A DNA stretch of 15,960 nt from Flavobacteriaceae bacterium (GCA_015493405.1 WGDF01000390.1:1-15960), one strand, 5' to 3'; shown: positions 1 to 9,090, counted from the first letter of the stretch. Translations and numbers: made by a program. The notes: generated by a model from the letters alone, not told the origin.

Positions 1-3000
1 CCGTCACCAACGGGACGGATTATGTTTCGATGGAAAATACTGTTAAACTGGATTCAACCCAATATACTTTGCATCCGCAATTGGGTTATATCACTTTGAA
101 ACAAAAACTCAACGCCGACGAAGTATTGGCCGTAGCTTTTGAATATACCATTAATGGCCAAGTTTATAGGGTTGGTGAATTTTCAGATAACGGTATTGTA
201 TATCCCCAAACTTTGATTGTCAAGTTGCTTAAAAGTAATATGGTCAGTACTGAAGAACCCGATTGGGACTTGATGATGAAAAACATTTATGCCTTAAATG
301 CTTTCGATATTGACCCGAATGATTTTCGACTCAATATATTATATGTCAATCCAACTCCGTTAAATTACATCAAACCGGTCAATGGAACACCTCTGCCCAA
401 TGATGTTCAACAGCGCATCTTGCTCAATGTGTTTAATATGGACCGGCTAACAGCCCAAGGTGACCCGCAACCCAAAGGCGACGGCTTCTTCGATTTTATT
501 CCGGGGATTACCATTGATGCACGCGAAGGGCGCGTCATCTTTACCTCAACTGAACCTTTCGGTAAATATTTATTTGACAAACTCAAGTTGGGCAATGAAG
601 ATTATAATGACATCAACACATGGAATCAAAACCAGAAACATTACGTTTATAAAGAACTCTACCAATTGTCAAAAACACAAGCCGAACAATTTACCAATAA
701 GAATAAATTTGTCCTGAAAGGCCGCTACAAAACTGCCGGTGGCGGTGGTATTCCCATAGGCGGTTTTAATATTCCCCGTGGATCGGTTACCGTTACGGCG
801 GGCGGACGCACCTTGGTTGAAGGTATTGATTATGTCGTTAACTATCAAATCGGGCGTGTTAACATCATCAATCCATCTATCTCACAAGCCAATATCCCGA
901 TTCAAGTTTCAGTTGAGCAAAATTCTATTTTCCAACAAACTACCAAAGTCTTTACCGGTTTGGATGTCGAACATCAATTCAGTCCCGATTTTATTTTAGG
1001 CGCCACTTATATGTCTTTTAAGGAAAAACCTTTAAGCTGGAAAGCCAATTACGGCTATGAACCCCTCAATAATAAATTGGTTGGTTTTAATGGCCAATAT
1101 GCAACCAAAGTACCTTTTCTGACCCGCTTGGTCAACCGATTACCCAATATCAAAACGGATGCCGAAAGTAATTTTTCCATCAAAGCCGAAGCTGCTTATC
1201 TTTTTCCCGGACTGGCCAAAGTATCAGATGTCAATGGTCGGAGCACGACTTATATCGAAGACTTTGAATCCTCACAAAATTTTATAGATCTCCGCTCTTA
1301 TTATGCTTGGCACTTGGCCTCCGTTCCGGCACGTTTTCCAGAATCTCAACAACTGGACAATTTAAATTCCGGTAAAAATCGTGCTAAATTAGCCTGGTAT
1401 ACCATTGATCCGGTCTTTTATACCAACCCGCCAACTGATATTACCCAAGACGATTTATCACAAGAAGAAGTCCGTCAGATCAGTATCAAAGAAATTTTTG
1501 ATCAAGATATTCCTGCCGGCTACCCTACGGTCGTCAATCCTTTAAACTTAAGCTTTTTCCCGCGAGAACGCGGCCCGTATAATTTTGATACACATTTAGA
1601 CCCGAATACCGGCGAATTATTACAACCGCAACAACGTTGGGCCGGAATTATGCGTTATTTGCAAACCAATGATTTTGAACAAGCCAATGTCGAATATATC
1701 GATATGTGGGTTATGGATCCTTATTATAACAATCCCAATCCACCTGGCGGCGGTAAATTGTATATTGATTTAGGCTATATGTCTGAAGATATTTTATATG
1801 ATGGTCGCAAACAATATGAAAACGGCCTTCCGGGTGATGGTAGTGACAACAATGTTATTATGACCAATTTGGCGCGGGTCCCTACCCACCAATCTATCGT
1901 CTATGCTTTTTCCAATGATCCGGATGAACGCCCCAACCAAGATGTTGGTTTTGACGGTTTATCCGATGCACGTGAACAAAGTTTTTTTGCCAATTATTTG
2001 AACAGTTTACCCCAAAATTTGCGCAGTCGTTTCCAAGACGACCCTTCAGCAGATGATTATAAAAATTACCTCAATGTCTCCGGCGATATTGTGAAACGTT
2101 ACAAAAATTTTAATGGCACCGAAGGCAATACACCTATTGATGCTGCTAACAATAATACCAATAACGGTGTAACCGGCAACAATACTTTTCCGGATGTTGA
2201 AGATATCGATCGAGACCAATCTATGAACACCATTGAAAGTTACTATGAATATGCCCTTGACATCAAACCGGGATTAACCGTCAATGATCCCTATGTTTCC
2301 GATATTAAAGAAACTACTGTTACCTTACCCAATGGGAACCAACAAACCTCACGCTGGATACAATTTAAAATTCCGATTCACGAATATACCAGTAAACAAG
2401 GTAATATTTCCGATTTTCGTTCTATCAAATTCATGCGAATGTATTTGACCGGTTTTACAGATGACCAATTGACCCTTCGCTTTGCCTCTTTAAATTTGGT
2501 CCGTGCCGATTGGAAAAAATACCAGCTCACGCTACAACCAACTGATCCCAATCCCGATGATGACAATACGACTGTTGAAACCGCTGCGGTCAGTATTCAA
2601 GACAATGCCACCCGACAACCCATTCCTTATGTTCTGCCTCCCGGTATTCAAAGAGAAGAAATATACCAACAAAATTCTCAACTCAAACAAAATGAGCAAT
2701 CTTTATCCTTAAAAGTCTGTAATTTGGAACCTAAAGATGGCCGTGGCGTCTATAAATACAATAGTGTTGACATGCGCCAATACAAGCGTTTGGAAATGTT
2801 TATTCATGCCGAAAGTATGGAAGGCCAAACCCCTTTGCAAGATGATGAAGCCGTCGGTTTTATAAGATTTGGTTCTGATGTGACTGATAATTTTTATGAA
2901 GTACAAATTCCTTTAAAAGTAACGCCTTTTGGCACCAGTGATCCCGAACAAATTTGGCCGGTCGAAAATCGGATCGATTTAAAATTGGATCTCCTCAACA

Positions 3001-5930
3001 AGATTAAGCTTGAAATGATTAAAAATCATACGATTAACACCAGTAATCTGCCAACTTATTTTTCGGAAAGTGACCTGGACCCGGAAGCCGCCGGCAAACC
3101 CAATCCCTTGATTATCGGCATAAAAGGAAATCCGAATTTTGGCGATATTAAAGTTATTATGGTGGGGGTTCGCAACAAATCGGCTCAACATATTTGCGGT
3201 GAATATTGGTTTAACGAATTGCGTTTGTCCGACATGAAAAATAAAGGCGGCTGGGCTTCTAATGCAAGTATTGATGCCAATTTAGCCGATTTTGCCACGC
3301 TGTCATTTACCGGTGGCATTTCAACGGAAGGTTTTGGTGGATTGGAACAAGGACCGCTTGAAAGAAATTTGGAAGATACCAAGCGCTATAATTTTAATAC
3401 CAACATTAATATGGGGCAATTATTACCCAAAAAATGGCATATTACGCTGCCCGTTAATTATACCATTTCGGAAGAATTTATCACCCCGAAATACGATCCG
3501 ATATGGCGCGACATAACCGTTCAAGATCGGCTTAGAATTGCCAATAGCAATCAACGGGATTCTATCAGACAAGTCGCTCAAGCCTACACCAGACATAGAG
3601 GTATCACTCTGGCCGGCGTCAAAAAAGGCTATGCCACGGAAACAGCCAAAACACCGCCCGCCCAGGCTTCAACCATCAATTCAAAAAAGAAAAAAAATAA
3701 GAAGCATTTTTTTGACATTGAAAATTTTACCTTTGATTTTGCTTATAACCAAGTGTATCATTCTGACTACGAAATAGCATCCAACAGCGACGAAACATCC
3801 CGATTAGGAATGAATTATGCTTATAATTTTAAGGAACTGGCATTCAAGCCCTTTAAAAAAACCAAAAAATTAAAATCGAAGTATCTGCGCTTTATCAAAG
3901 ATTTTAATTTTAATATTATGCCCTCCAGCCTTACGGTAACCAGTAATATCAACCGGCGTTTTAACAATCTTCATTTTAGAGAAATTGAAGATTACGGTTT
4001 AGCGATTCCCCCTTTGCAAAATCGTGATTATACTTTCGATTGGGGCTATACGGTTAATTACAATCCTACCAAGTCTATCCAAACTTCTTTTGGCATTACC
4101 CATAATCGAGCGGTTAAAAATTACCTTTTATCAGATGGCAGTACTGATTTTAACAATACGATTTGGTCTGATTTTTTCAACATTGGTGAACCACTGACGC
4201 ATACCCAAAATATCAATGTTTCTTATAATTTGCCCCTAAAAAAAATCCCTTTGTTGAGCTTTTTAAATGTAACCTATGTTTATAACGGTACCTATCAATG
4301 GCAAAAAAGTTCAGAAGCCTTAGCTGATGTCAATGGATATAATTTGGGAAACGATTTACAAAATTCCAATTCGCATCAGTTAAATACCAATATTGATATG
4401 CGAAAATTATACCGTGAATTAGGGCTGACCAAGTTACAAAAACGCTTGATGGGAAAAGGCCGTCCAAAGAAAAGAAAAGCCAAAAAGAAACCGAAATTAA
4501 AGCAAGCTAAAACCAAAGATGAAACTAAAAAAACACCCGAACAACAAAAAGAGAAAAACAAGAAAAAAGCTTTAGCACAAGGTCCGGGACAAAATAAATT
4601 TTTAGGAACCCTGCTCGGCATTTTAACCGGATTTCAAAGTCTAAAGGTTAATTACAGGCAAAATAACGGCATGATGTTACCGGGCTATATGCAGAGTGTC
4701 GGCTTCTTAGGAACCCTGCAACCTTCTGTTCCTTTTGCCTTAGGCTGGAATGATGACAATATACGCTATGAAGCTGCCAAACGCGGCTGGCTGACCCAAT
4801 ATCCTGATTTTAATAAACCTTATATCGAGACGTTTTCTGAAGAATTAACCTATCAAGGCACCATAAAACCGGCTAAAATATTGTCCATTACCTTTAAAGG
4901 ACAAAAAACATATATGGAAAACCTGAGTGAACAATTTAATGCGGTTGGCAATACTTATCATCCGCTCGTTCCGACAACTATGGGTAATTTTTCCGTTTCA
5001 ACTATTTTAGCCAAAACTGCTTTTGAAAAAATTTCTTTGTCAAACAGTCCGGCTTTTGAACGTATGCAAAACAATCGCTTAGCTATTGCTCGACGCTTGG
5101 CTGCACAACGTGGCGTTACCGTTCCGGCAAGCGACTACCCTGATGGCTATGGCCCTTTGCAAACAGAAGTCGTTATGTATGCCTTTCTTTCCGGTTATGC
5201 CGACAGCGATCCGAATAATATGGCTTTAGGCCCTTTTAAACAATTGCCTATTCCGAATTGGCGCATCAAATTCTCAGGATTGACCAAAATTAAATGGTTG
5301 AAAAAAATATTTAAAAATTTAAGTTTGGAACATAATTACCAATCCGACTATACGGTAAATCAGTTTAATAATAACCTGCAAACCTACCAAAACCCTAATG
5401 CCCGAGATGCTTCCGGCAATTACTATGCCCCGTTTGTTATGGATAATGTTACCTTAACCGAAGCTTTCAACCCTTTGATTAAAGTCAATATGGAATTGCA
5501 GAACTCCTTAAAATTAGATTTCGCCTTAAAACAAGACAGAAGTTTATCTTTGAACCTGAATAATTACACCTTATCTGAAGTTTCCGGAAAAGAATACGTG
5601 GTCGGTTTGGGCTATCGCCTTAAAGACATTACTTTACCTTTGAGATTAGCAGGCCGGCGGATTGAATTTACCAGTGATTTAATCCTTAAAATAAATGCTT
5701 CCATCCGAAAAAATTTGACGGTCTTGAGAAGTTTGTCCGATCAAAACAATCAAATTACAGCCGGACAGACGATGTATAATCTAAAATTTACAGCCGATTA
5801 TGCCTTGACAAAATCACTCTCGGCAATTCTTTTTTATAACCATTCCTATTCTGAATATGCCATTTCGACCTCTTATCCATTTACCAATATACGGGGCGGT
5901 TTAACCCTTAAATATACCTTTGGAAATTAG
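1..5930 (+). CDS. sprA: Type IX secretion translocon / gliding motility protein SprA (partial, 5' end missing)
   Basis: The reading frame is open from base 3 with no stop before 5928-5930, giving about 1975 residues; the true start lies left of the window. SprA proteins are usually about 2300-2500 residues, so roughly the first fifth is missing. SprA forms the very large outer-membrane beta-barrel through which type IX secretion cargo leaves the periplasm. Family hallmarks visible here are an IEDFESSQ segment near 1254-1280, a GPYNFD motif followed by WAGIMR and a DFEQANVEYIDMWVMDP block at about 1570-1720, SEDIL and ENGLP at about 1785-1830, VGFDGLSD near 1945, and NELRLSD followed by KGGWAS and LADF at about 3213-3295. 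The C-terminal half is rich in alternating aromatic/polar strands and ends in a barrel-like strand (LKYTFGN). Two lysine-rich stretches, at 3684-3704 and 4449-4597, look like disordered loops. The frame shows no frameshift or internal stop. The family call is certain; the upstream neighbour cannot be seen. Confidence 0.96.
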   Translation, partial: VTNGTDYVSMENTVKLDSTQYTLHPQLGYITLKQKLNADEVLAVAFEYTINGQVYRVGEFSDNGIVYPQTLIVKLLKSNMVSTEEPDWDLMMKNIYALNAFDIDPNDFRLNILYVNPTPLNYIKPVNGTPLPNDVQQRILLNVFNMDRLTAQGDPQPKGDGFFDFIPGITIDAREGRVIFTSTEPFGKYLFDKLKLGNEDYNDINTWNQNQKHYVYKELYQLSKTQAEQFTNKNKFVLKGRYKTAGGGGIPIGGFNIPRGSVTVTAGGRTLVEGIDYVVNYQIGRVNIINPSISQANIPIQVSVEQNSIFQQTTKVFTGLDVEHQFSPDFILGATYMSFKEKPLSWKANYGYEPLNNKLVGFNGQYATKVPFLTRLVNRLPNIKTDAESNFSIKAEAAYLFPGLAKVSDVNGRSTTYIEDFESSQNFIDLRSYYAWHLASVPARFPESQQLDNLNSGKNRAKLAWYTIDPVFYTNPPTDITQDDLSQEEVRQISIKEIFDQDIPAGYPTVVNPLNLSFFPRERGPYNFDTHLDPNTGELLQPQQRWAGIMRYLQTNDFEQANVEYIDMWVMDPYYNNPNPPGGGKLYIDLGYMSEDILYDGRKQYENGLPGDGSDNNVIMTNLARVPTHQSIVYAFSNDPDERPNQDVGFDGLSDAREQSFFANYLNSLPQNLRSRFQDDPSADDYKNYLNVSGDIVKRYKNFNGTEGNTPIDAANNNTNNGVTGNNTFPDVEDIDRDQSMNTIESYYEYALDIKPGLTVNDPYVSDIKETTVTLPNGNQQTSRWIQFKIPIHEYTSKQGNISDFRSIKFMRMYLTGFTDDQLTLRFASLNLVRADWKKYQLTLQPTDPNPDDDNTTVETAAVSIQDNATRQPIPYVLPPGIQREEIYQQNSQLKQNEQSLSLKVCNLEPKDGRGVYKYNSVDMRQYKRLEMFIHAESMEGQTPLQDDEAVGFIRFGSDVTDNFYEVQIPLKVTPFGTSDPEQIWPVENRIDLKLDLLNKIKLEMIKNHTINTSNLPTYFSESDLDPEAAGKPNPLIIGIKGNPNFGDIKVIMVGVRNKSAQHICGEYWFNELRLSDMKNKGGWASNASIDANLADFATLSFTGGISTEGFGGLEQGPLERNLEDTKRYNFNTNINMGQLLPKKWHITLPVNYTISEEFITPKYDPIWRDITVQDRLRIANSNQRDSIRQVAQAYTRHRGITLAGVKKGYATETAKTPPAQASTINSKKKKNKKHFFDIENFTFDFAYNQVYHSDYEIASNSDETSRLGMNYAYNFKELAFKPFKKTKKLKSKYLRFIKDFNFNIMPSSLTVTSNINRRFNNLHFREIEDYGLAIPPLQNRDYTFDWGYTVNYNPTKSIQTSFGITHNRAVKNYLLSDGSTDFNNTIWSDFFNIGEPLTHTQNINVSYNLPLKKIPLLSFLNVTYVYNGTYQWQKSSEALADVNGYNLGNDLQNSNSHQLNTNIDMRKLYRELGLTKLQKRLMGKGRPKKRKAKKKPKLKQAKTKDETKKTPEQQKEKNKKKALAQGPGQNKFLGTLLGILTGFQSLKVNYRQNNGMMLPGYMQSVGFLGTLQPSVPFALGWNDDNIRYEAAKRGWLTQYPDFNKPYIETFSEELTYQGTIKPAKILSITFKGQKTYMENLSEQFNAVGNTYHPLVPTTMGNFSVSTILAKTAFEKISLSNSPAFERMQNNRLAIARRLAAQRGVTVPASDYPDGYGPLQTEVVMYAFLSGYADSDPNNMALGPFKQLPIPNWRIKFSGLTKIKWLKKIFKNLSLEHNYQSDYTVNQFNNNLQTYQNPNARDASGNYYAPFVMDNVTLTEAFNPLIKVNMELQNSLKLDFALKQDRSLSLNLNNYTLSEVSGKEYVVGLGYRLKDITLPLRLAGRRIEFTSDLILKINASIRKNLTVLRSLSDQNNQITAGQTMYNLKFTADYALTKSLSAILFYNHSYSEYAISTSYPFTNIRGGLTLKYTFGN

Positions 5931-5934
5931 CAAA

Positions 5935-5962
5935 TATTAAAACAAAAATTATTTTTTTAATA
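5935..5962 (+). terminator. AT-only inverted repeat after sprA, possible weak terminator
   Basis: TATTAAAA (5935-5942) pairs perfectly with TTTTAATA (5955-5962) around a 12-base loop, starting 5 bases after the sprA stop. The stem is A/T only, so it would be a weak hairpin, and no separate U-tract follows. It could reduce read-through from sprA into gcvH, or it may simply reflect AT-rich spacer DNA. Confidence 0.25.
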
Positions 5963-5974
5963 CTGAAATATTGC

Positions 5975-5982
5975 TACTTTTG
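5975..5982 (+). promoter_or_regulatory. Bacteroidota-type -7 element upstream of gcvH
   Basis: TACTTTTG at this site matches the TAnnTTTG -7 consensus of the Bacteroidota primary sigma factor at every fixed position. It lies 23 bases before the gcvH start codon. The region about 19 bases upstream is a T-run (5952-5958), which is only a loose match to the TTTG/TTG -33 element. This suggests that gcvH, and probably the overlapping vanZ-like gene, can be transcribed independently of sprA. Confidence 0.55.
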
Positions 5983-6005
5983 TCAATAATAAAAAATCTA
6001 ATACA

Positions 6006-6380
6006 ATGACTATTCCCGAAAATTTGAAATATACTAAAGAACACGAATGGATTTCGTTAGATGGCGATACTGCTACTGTAGGTATTACTGATTTTGCTCA
6101 AAGAGAATTGGGTGACATCGTTTATGTCGAAGTGGATACCGAAGGCGAAGAACTGGATCAAGATGAAGTATTCGGTACCGTTGAAGCTGTAAAAACAGTT
6201 TCCGATTTATTTATGCCGGTTAAAGGCGAAGTCTTGGAACTCAATGAAGCTTTGGAAGAAGAACCCGAATTAATCAATAAAGATCCTTATGGTAAAGGCT
6301 GGATTATCAAAATTAAAAATCCGGGTGATACTTCAGAACTCTTAGATGCAGAAGCCTATAAAAAATATATCAAAGCATAA
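6006..6380 (+). CDS. gcvH: Glycine cleavage system H protein
   Basis: A 124-residue lipoyl-carrier protein. It shuttles the aminomethyl group between the P, T and L proteins of the glycine cleavage complex on a lipoyl arm, producing methylene-THF, CO2 and ammonia. The family signature is clear: an N-terminal KYTKEHEW segment (residues 8-15), [17 protein letters not shown] (26-42), and the lipoylation hairpin [12 protein letters not shown] (57-68) with the acceptor lysine at K63. The C-terminal half has [10 protein letters not shown]. Length is normal for the family. The ATG follows an A-rich leader and a good -7 element. No gcvP or gcvT is nearby, so the rest of the complex must be encoded elsewhere. 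FolD, encoded on the opposite strand just downstream, uses the methylene-THF that this pathway makes, though the proximity may be coincidental. Confidence 0.97.
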   Translation: MTIPENLKYTKEHEWISLDGDTATVGITDFAQRELGDIVYVEVDTEGEELDQDEVFGTVEAVKTVSDLFMPVKGEVLELNEALEEEPELINKDPYGKGWIIKIKNPGDTSELLDAEAYKKYIKA

Positions 6381-6711
6381 ATACAAAATACTGGCCGTCA
6401 GTTATACGCTATGGCTGACGGCTATTAGTTTGACGCCGATGGAAGGTATTGACTTACCTTCATTTTCGTATGCCGATAAAATCGTTCATTTTTTTCTCTA
6501 CTTTCTTTTAACTGTTTTCTGGCTTTTAGCATACCCCAAATTGTGGCATAAACGATTTCTTTTTATATGCGCCGTTATTTTATGGGGTATCGGAATCGAA
6601 TTTTTACAAGAATTTTTTATTCCCAGCCGTTCTGGAGAAGTGTTAGATGCTCTGGCTAATACAATTGGCGGCCTTAGCGGTATGTTGTTATACCATAAAA
6701 TAAAGCGCTAA
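6346..6711 (+). CDS. VanZ-like family small membrane protein
   Basis: A 121-residue polytopic membrane protein of the VanZ-like family. The name comes from the teicoplanin-resistance protein VanZ, but most chromosomal members, probably including this one, have no established role. Four hydrophobic segments are visible at about residues 14-30, 44-63, 70-91 and 103-117. Family-conserved features include the DKIVHF entry into helix 2 (44-49), the GIEFLQEF segment (83-90), and the [15 protein letters not shown] block (95-109) before the last helix. The ATG at 6346 overlaps the 3' end of gcvH by 35 bases in another frame, and no better downstream start precedes the first helix, which suggests translational coupling with gcvH. 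The stop is one base from the end of the convergent folD. Confidence 0.88.
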   Translation: MQKPIKNISKHKYKILAVSYTLWLTAISLTPMEGIDLPSFSYADKIVHFFLYFLLTVFWLLAYPKLWHKRFLFICAVILWGIGIEFLQEFFIPSRSGEVLDALANTIGGLSGMLLYHKIKR

Positions 6712-6712
6712 A

Positions 6713-7588
6713 TCAAAGCCTTTGCTTATAAGCTTTCAAGGTATTTTGCAGTAACATAGCTATGGTCATAGGGCCGACACCGCCAGGCACAGGTGTCAGG
6801 TAGGAAGCTTTTCGGCTGATGCTTTCAAAATCAACATCACCTACTAATTTATAGCCCCGTTTCTTTTCAGGGGCTGCTATTTCATTAATTCCGGCATCTA
6901 TAACGATGACTCCTTCTTTAACCATATCACCGGTTAAGAAATTGGCTTTCCCTAGTGCCGTAATGATTATATCCGCTTGCAGACACAAATCCTTGAGATT
7001 CCTAGTCTTGCTATGCGCTACGGTTACTGTTGCATTGCCCCCTTGACGCTTTTGACTTAATAAAATACTCAAAGGTCTGCCTACAATTAAACTGCGGCCA
7101 ATAATCAATACATTCTTACCCTCGGTAGGCAAGTTATATTGTTTGATCAACTCGAGTATACCATAAGGCGTCGCCGGTAAAAAAGTTGGTAGGTTTGCCA
7201 GCATTTTTCCTAAATTCATGGGATGAAAACCATCGACATCTTTTTGAGGATCAACAGCCATAATAATCTTTTGCGCATCAATATGAGCCGGCAAAGGCAA
7301 TTGCACAATATAGCCATCTACCGCATCATCTCGATTCAATTGGTTGATAATTTTTAGTAAATCGGCTTCCGAAATATCATCGTCATAATGTAATAGCGTA
7401 GATTTAAACCCTACTTTCTGAGACTGCCGTTCTTTACTTTTGACATAAGCCAAACTCGCCGGATCTTCTCCTACTAAAACAGCAACTAAATGAGGAGGCC
7501 GTAAGCCTTTCAGTAAAAATTGATCAACTTCAGAACGAATTTTTTCTTTAAGGTGGGCCGCCGTTTGTTTGCCATCTATTAAAATCAT
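6713..7588 (-). CDS. folD: Bifunctional methylenetetrahydrofolate dehydrogenase / methenyltetrahydrofolate cyclohydrolase
   Basis: A 291-residue FolD, full length for the family. In the cytoplasm it interconverts 5,10-methylene-THF and 10-formyl-THF through the methenyl intermediate, using NADP or NAD, and so feeds purine synthesis and formyl-Met-tRNA. Visible motifs are the active-site segment YVKSK with Tyr48 and the catalytic Lys52, followed by VGF (59-61); the DGYIVQLPLP substrate motif; DVDGFHPMNLG; the Rossmann-type GRSLIVGRPLSILL cofactor segment; and the C-terminal PVPGGVGPMTIAML signature. It lies 29 bases downstream of ffh on the same strand with no promoter-like element between them, so the two are probably co-transcribed. 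The start codon is preceded by an AAAAAGAAAA stretch and no classical Shine-Dalgarno. Its stop lies 1 base from that of the convergent vanZ-like gene. Confidence 0.97.
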   Translation of the reverse strand: MILIDGKQTAAHLKEKIRSEVDQFLLKGLRPPHLVAVLVGEDPASLAYVKSKERQSQKVGFKSTLLHYDDDISEADLLKIINQLNRDDAVDGYIVQLPLPAHIDAQKIIMAVDPQKDVDGFHPMNLGKMLANLPTFLPATPYGILELIKQYNLPTEGKNVLIIGRSLIVGRPLSILLSQKRQGGNATVTVAHSKTRNLKDLCLQADIIITALGKANFLTGDMVKEGVIVIDAGINEIAAPEKKRGYKLVGDVDFESISRKASYLTPVPGGVGPMTIAMLLQNTLKAYKQRL

Positions 7589-7617
7589 AATTTTCTTTTT
7601 CTAATGAGCTGAGATTG

Positions 7618-8946
7618 TTAGGACATGCCTTTAAACATATTCATCATGGCTTTGCCTTTGCCACCTTGCATCATTTTCATCATTTTGGCCATTTGGTTAA
7701 ACTGCTTGAGCAACTGATTGACTTCAGTTACACTGCTTCCGGATCCCCTGGCAATACGCTTTTTGCGACTGCTATTGATTATAGAAGGGTTGCGCCTTTC
7801 GGCCGGGGTCATTGAAAAAATAATAGATTCAATACCTTTAAAGGCATCGTCGTCGATATCAACACCCTTCATGGCTTTACCCATACCCGGAATCATCCCC
7901 ATCAAATCCTTAATGTTTCCCATTTTTTTAATCTGCTGAATTTGCTTTAAGAAATCATCAAAACCAAATTGATTTTTTGCAATTTTCTTTTGCAATTTGC
8001 GGGCTTCTTCTTCGTCAAATTGTTCTTGAGCCCGCTCAACTAAAGAAACGACATCGCCCATGCCCAAAATTCGATCGGCCATACGATCGGGATAGAACAC
8101 ATCGACATCAGTCATTTTTTCGCCTGTTCCTATAAATTTAATAGGCTTGTTAACCACAGATTTAATCGAAAGTGCCGCACCACCACGAGCATCACCATCG
8201 AGTTTGGTCAAAATGACACCTTCAAAATTAAGCCGGTCATTAAAAGCCTTGGCGGTATTCACGGCGTCTTGTCCGGTCATAGCATCAACCACAAACAAAG
8301 TTTCTTGCGGTTTGATGGCCTGATGGATAGCCGCAATTTCGTTCATCATTTCTTCATCGACTGCCAAGCGACCTGCGGTATCAATAATTACAACATTTTT
8401 GTCATGCTGTTTTGCATAAGCAATCGCATTTTGAGCAATGCCAACCGGATTTTTGTTCCCTGGTTCCGCATACACCTCAACGCCTATTTGTTCGCCTACA
8501 ACTTTTAATTGATCAACAGCTGCAGGACGGTAAACATCTGCCGCTACCAACAATGGTTGTTTGGTTTTCTTTGTTTTAAGCCAGTTGGCCAATTTACCCG
8601 AAAAGGTAGTTTTACCGGAACCTTGCAAACCGGACATCAAAATAACAGTCGGATTACCGGTCAGATTTAAACCTTCAGAACTGCCCCCCATCAAGTCGGC
8701 CAGCTCATCTTTGACAATTTTGACCATAAGTTGCCCCGGTTGTAAAGCTGTCAAAACATTTTGGCCTAAGGCTTTTTCTTTAACTCGATTAGTAAATTGC
8801 TTGGCTATTTTATAATTGACATCGGCATCGAGCAAAGCCCTGCGCACCTCTTTCATGGTTTCGGCCACATTCACTTCGGTAATACGACCATGCCCCTTTA
8901 ATACGTGTAGCGCTTTATCTAATTTTGAACTTAAATTATCAAACAT
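7618..8946 (-). CDS. ffh: Signal recognition particle protein Ffh (SRP54 GTPase)
   Basis: A 442-residue signal recognition particle GTPase of normal length. With 4.5S RNA it binds signal sequences and transmembrane segments emerging from ribosomes and delivers them to the FtsY/SecYEG site at the inner membrane. Domain order is an N-terminal helical bundle (about 1-90), the GTPase domain with P-loop GLQGSGKTT (106-114, Lys112), the SRP insertion-box segment DVYRPAA (137-143), DTAGR (189-193) and TKLDGD (247-252), then the methionine-rich M domain from about residue 310. The M domain contains the RNA-binding RIARGSG motif and ends in a Met/Lys/Gly-rich tail. A matching -7 element lies upstream. 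No 4.5S RNA gene is recognisable next to it. folD follows 29 bases downstream and is likely in the same transcript. Confidence 0.98.
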   Translation of the reverse strand: MFDNLSSKLDKALHVLKGHGRITEVNVAETMKEVRRALLDADVNYKIAKQFTNRVKEKALGQNVLTALQPGQLMVKIVKDELADLMGGSSEGLNLTGNPTVILMSGLQGSGKTTFSGKLANWLKTKKTKQPLLVAADVYRPAAVDQLKVVGEQIGVEVYAEPGNKNPVGIAQNAIAYAKQHDKNVVIIDTAGRLAVDEEMMNEIAAIHQAIKPQETLFVVDAMTGQDAVNTAKAFNDRLNFEGVILTKLDGDARGGAALSIKSVVNKPIKFIGTGEKMTDVDVFYPDRMADRILGMGDVVSLVERAQEQFDEEEARKLQKKIAKNQFGFDDFLKQIQQIKKMGNIKDLMGMIPGMGKAMKGVDIDDDAFKGIESIIFSMTPAERRNPSIINSSRKKRIARGSGSSVTEVNQLLKQFNQMAKMMKMMQGGKGKAMMNMFKGMS

Positions 8947-8969
8947 ATTTTAGCATTTTTATACAATTG

Positions 8970-8977
8970 CAAATATA
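8970..8977 (-). promoter_or_regulatory. Bacteroidota-type -7 element for ffh-folD
   Basis: Read on the - strand this is TATATTTG, a full match to the TAnnTTTG -7 consensus, placed 23 bases before the ffh start codon. Spacing to the start is the same as for the gcvH element. The upstream -33 region has only a T-rich segment (complement of 8993-8996), so that half of the promoter is weak or unrecognised. Confidence 0.55.
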
Positions 8978-9031
8978 CAAGTTTTTATGTGGAAAAGCAT
9001 AGCTTATTTAAACCCATCTGCCGGAGTTAAA

Positions 9032-9065
9032 AAACATTTATCTATATTTTTTCAATAAAGTGTTT
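9032..9065. repeat. Imperfect inverted repeat in the ffh / exported-protein intergenic region
   Basis: AAACATTTAT (9032-9041) pairs with ATAAAGTGTTT (9055-9065), giving ten base pairs with one bulged base (9060) and a 13-base loop. It sits in the 164-base divergent spacer between ffh and the 193-residue exported protein, just upstream of that gene's candidate promoter. It could be an operator-like site or chance in AT-rich DNA. I recognise no small RNA or riboswitch in the rest of this spacer. Confidence 0.25.
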
Positions 9066-9082
9066 CATTCTCAATTTTTTTG

Positions 9083-9090
9083 TATTTTTA
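9083..9090 (+). promoter_or_regulatory. Candidate -7 element upstream of the exported 193-residue protein
   Basis: TATTTTTA matches five of the six fixed positions of TAnnTTTG (the final G is A) and lies 20 bases before the start codon at 9111, close to the spacing of the gcvH and ffh elements. No convincing -33 element is visible, so this is a weaker prediction than those two. Confidence 0.35.

Noticed and set aside
4376..4621. An 81-codon - strand frame rich in Phe, Cys and Leu that looks like a membrane protein
   Set aside because: It is the complement of the lysine-rich stretch of sprA; AAA/AAG codons read backwards give Phe/Leu, so the hydrophobic look is an artefact.
6724..6733. Perfect palindrome GCTTATAAGC near the folD 3' end, considered as a terminator for vanZ or folD
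   Set aside because: It has no loop, no following U-tract on the + strand, and lies inside the folD coding sequence.
8561..8815. An 84-codon + strand frame opposite ffh
   Set aside because: Antisense to the conserved N/G domains of ffh; no independent start signal or domain.
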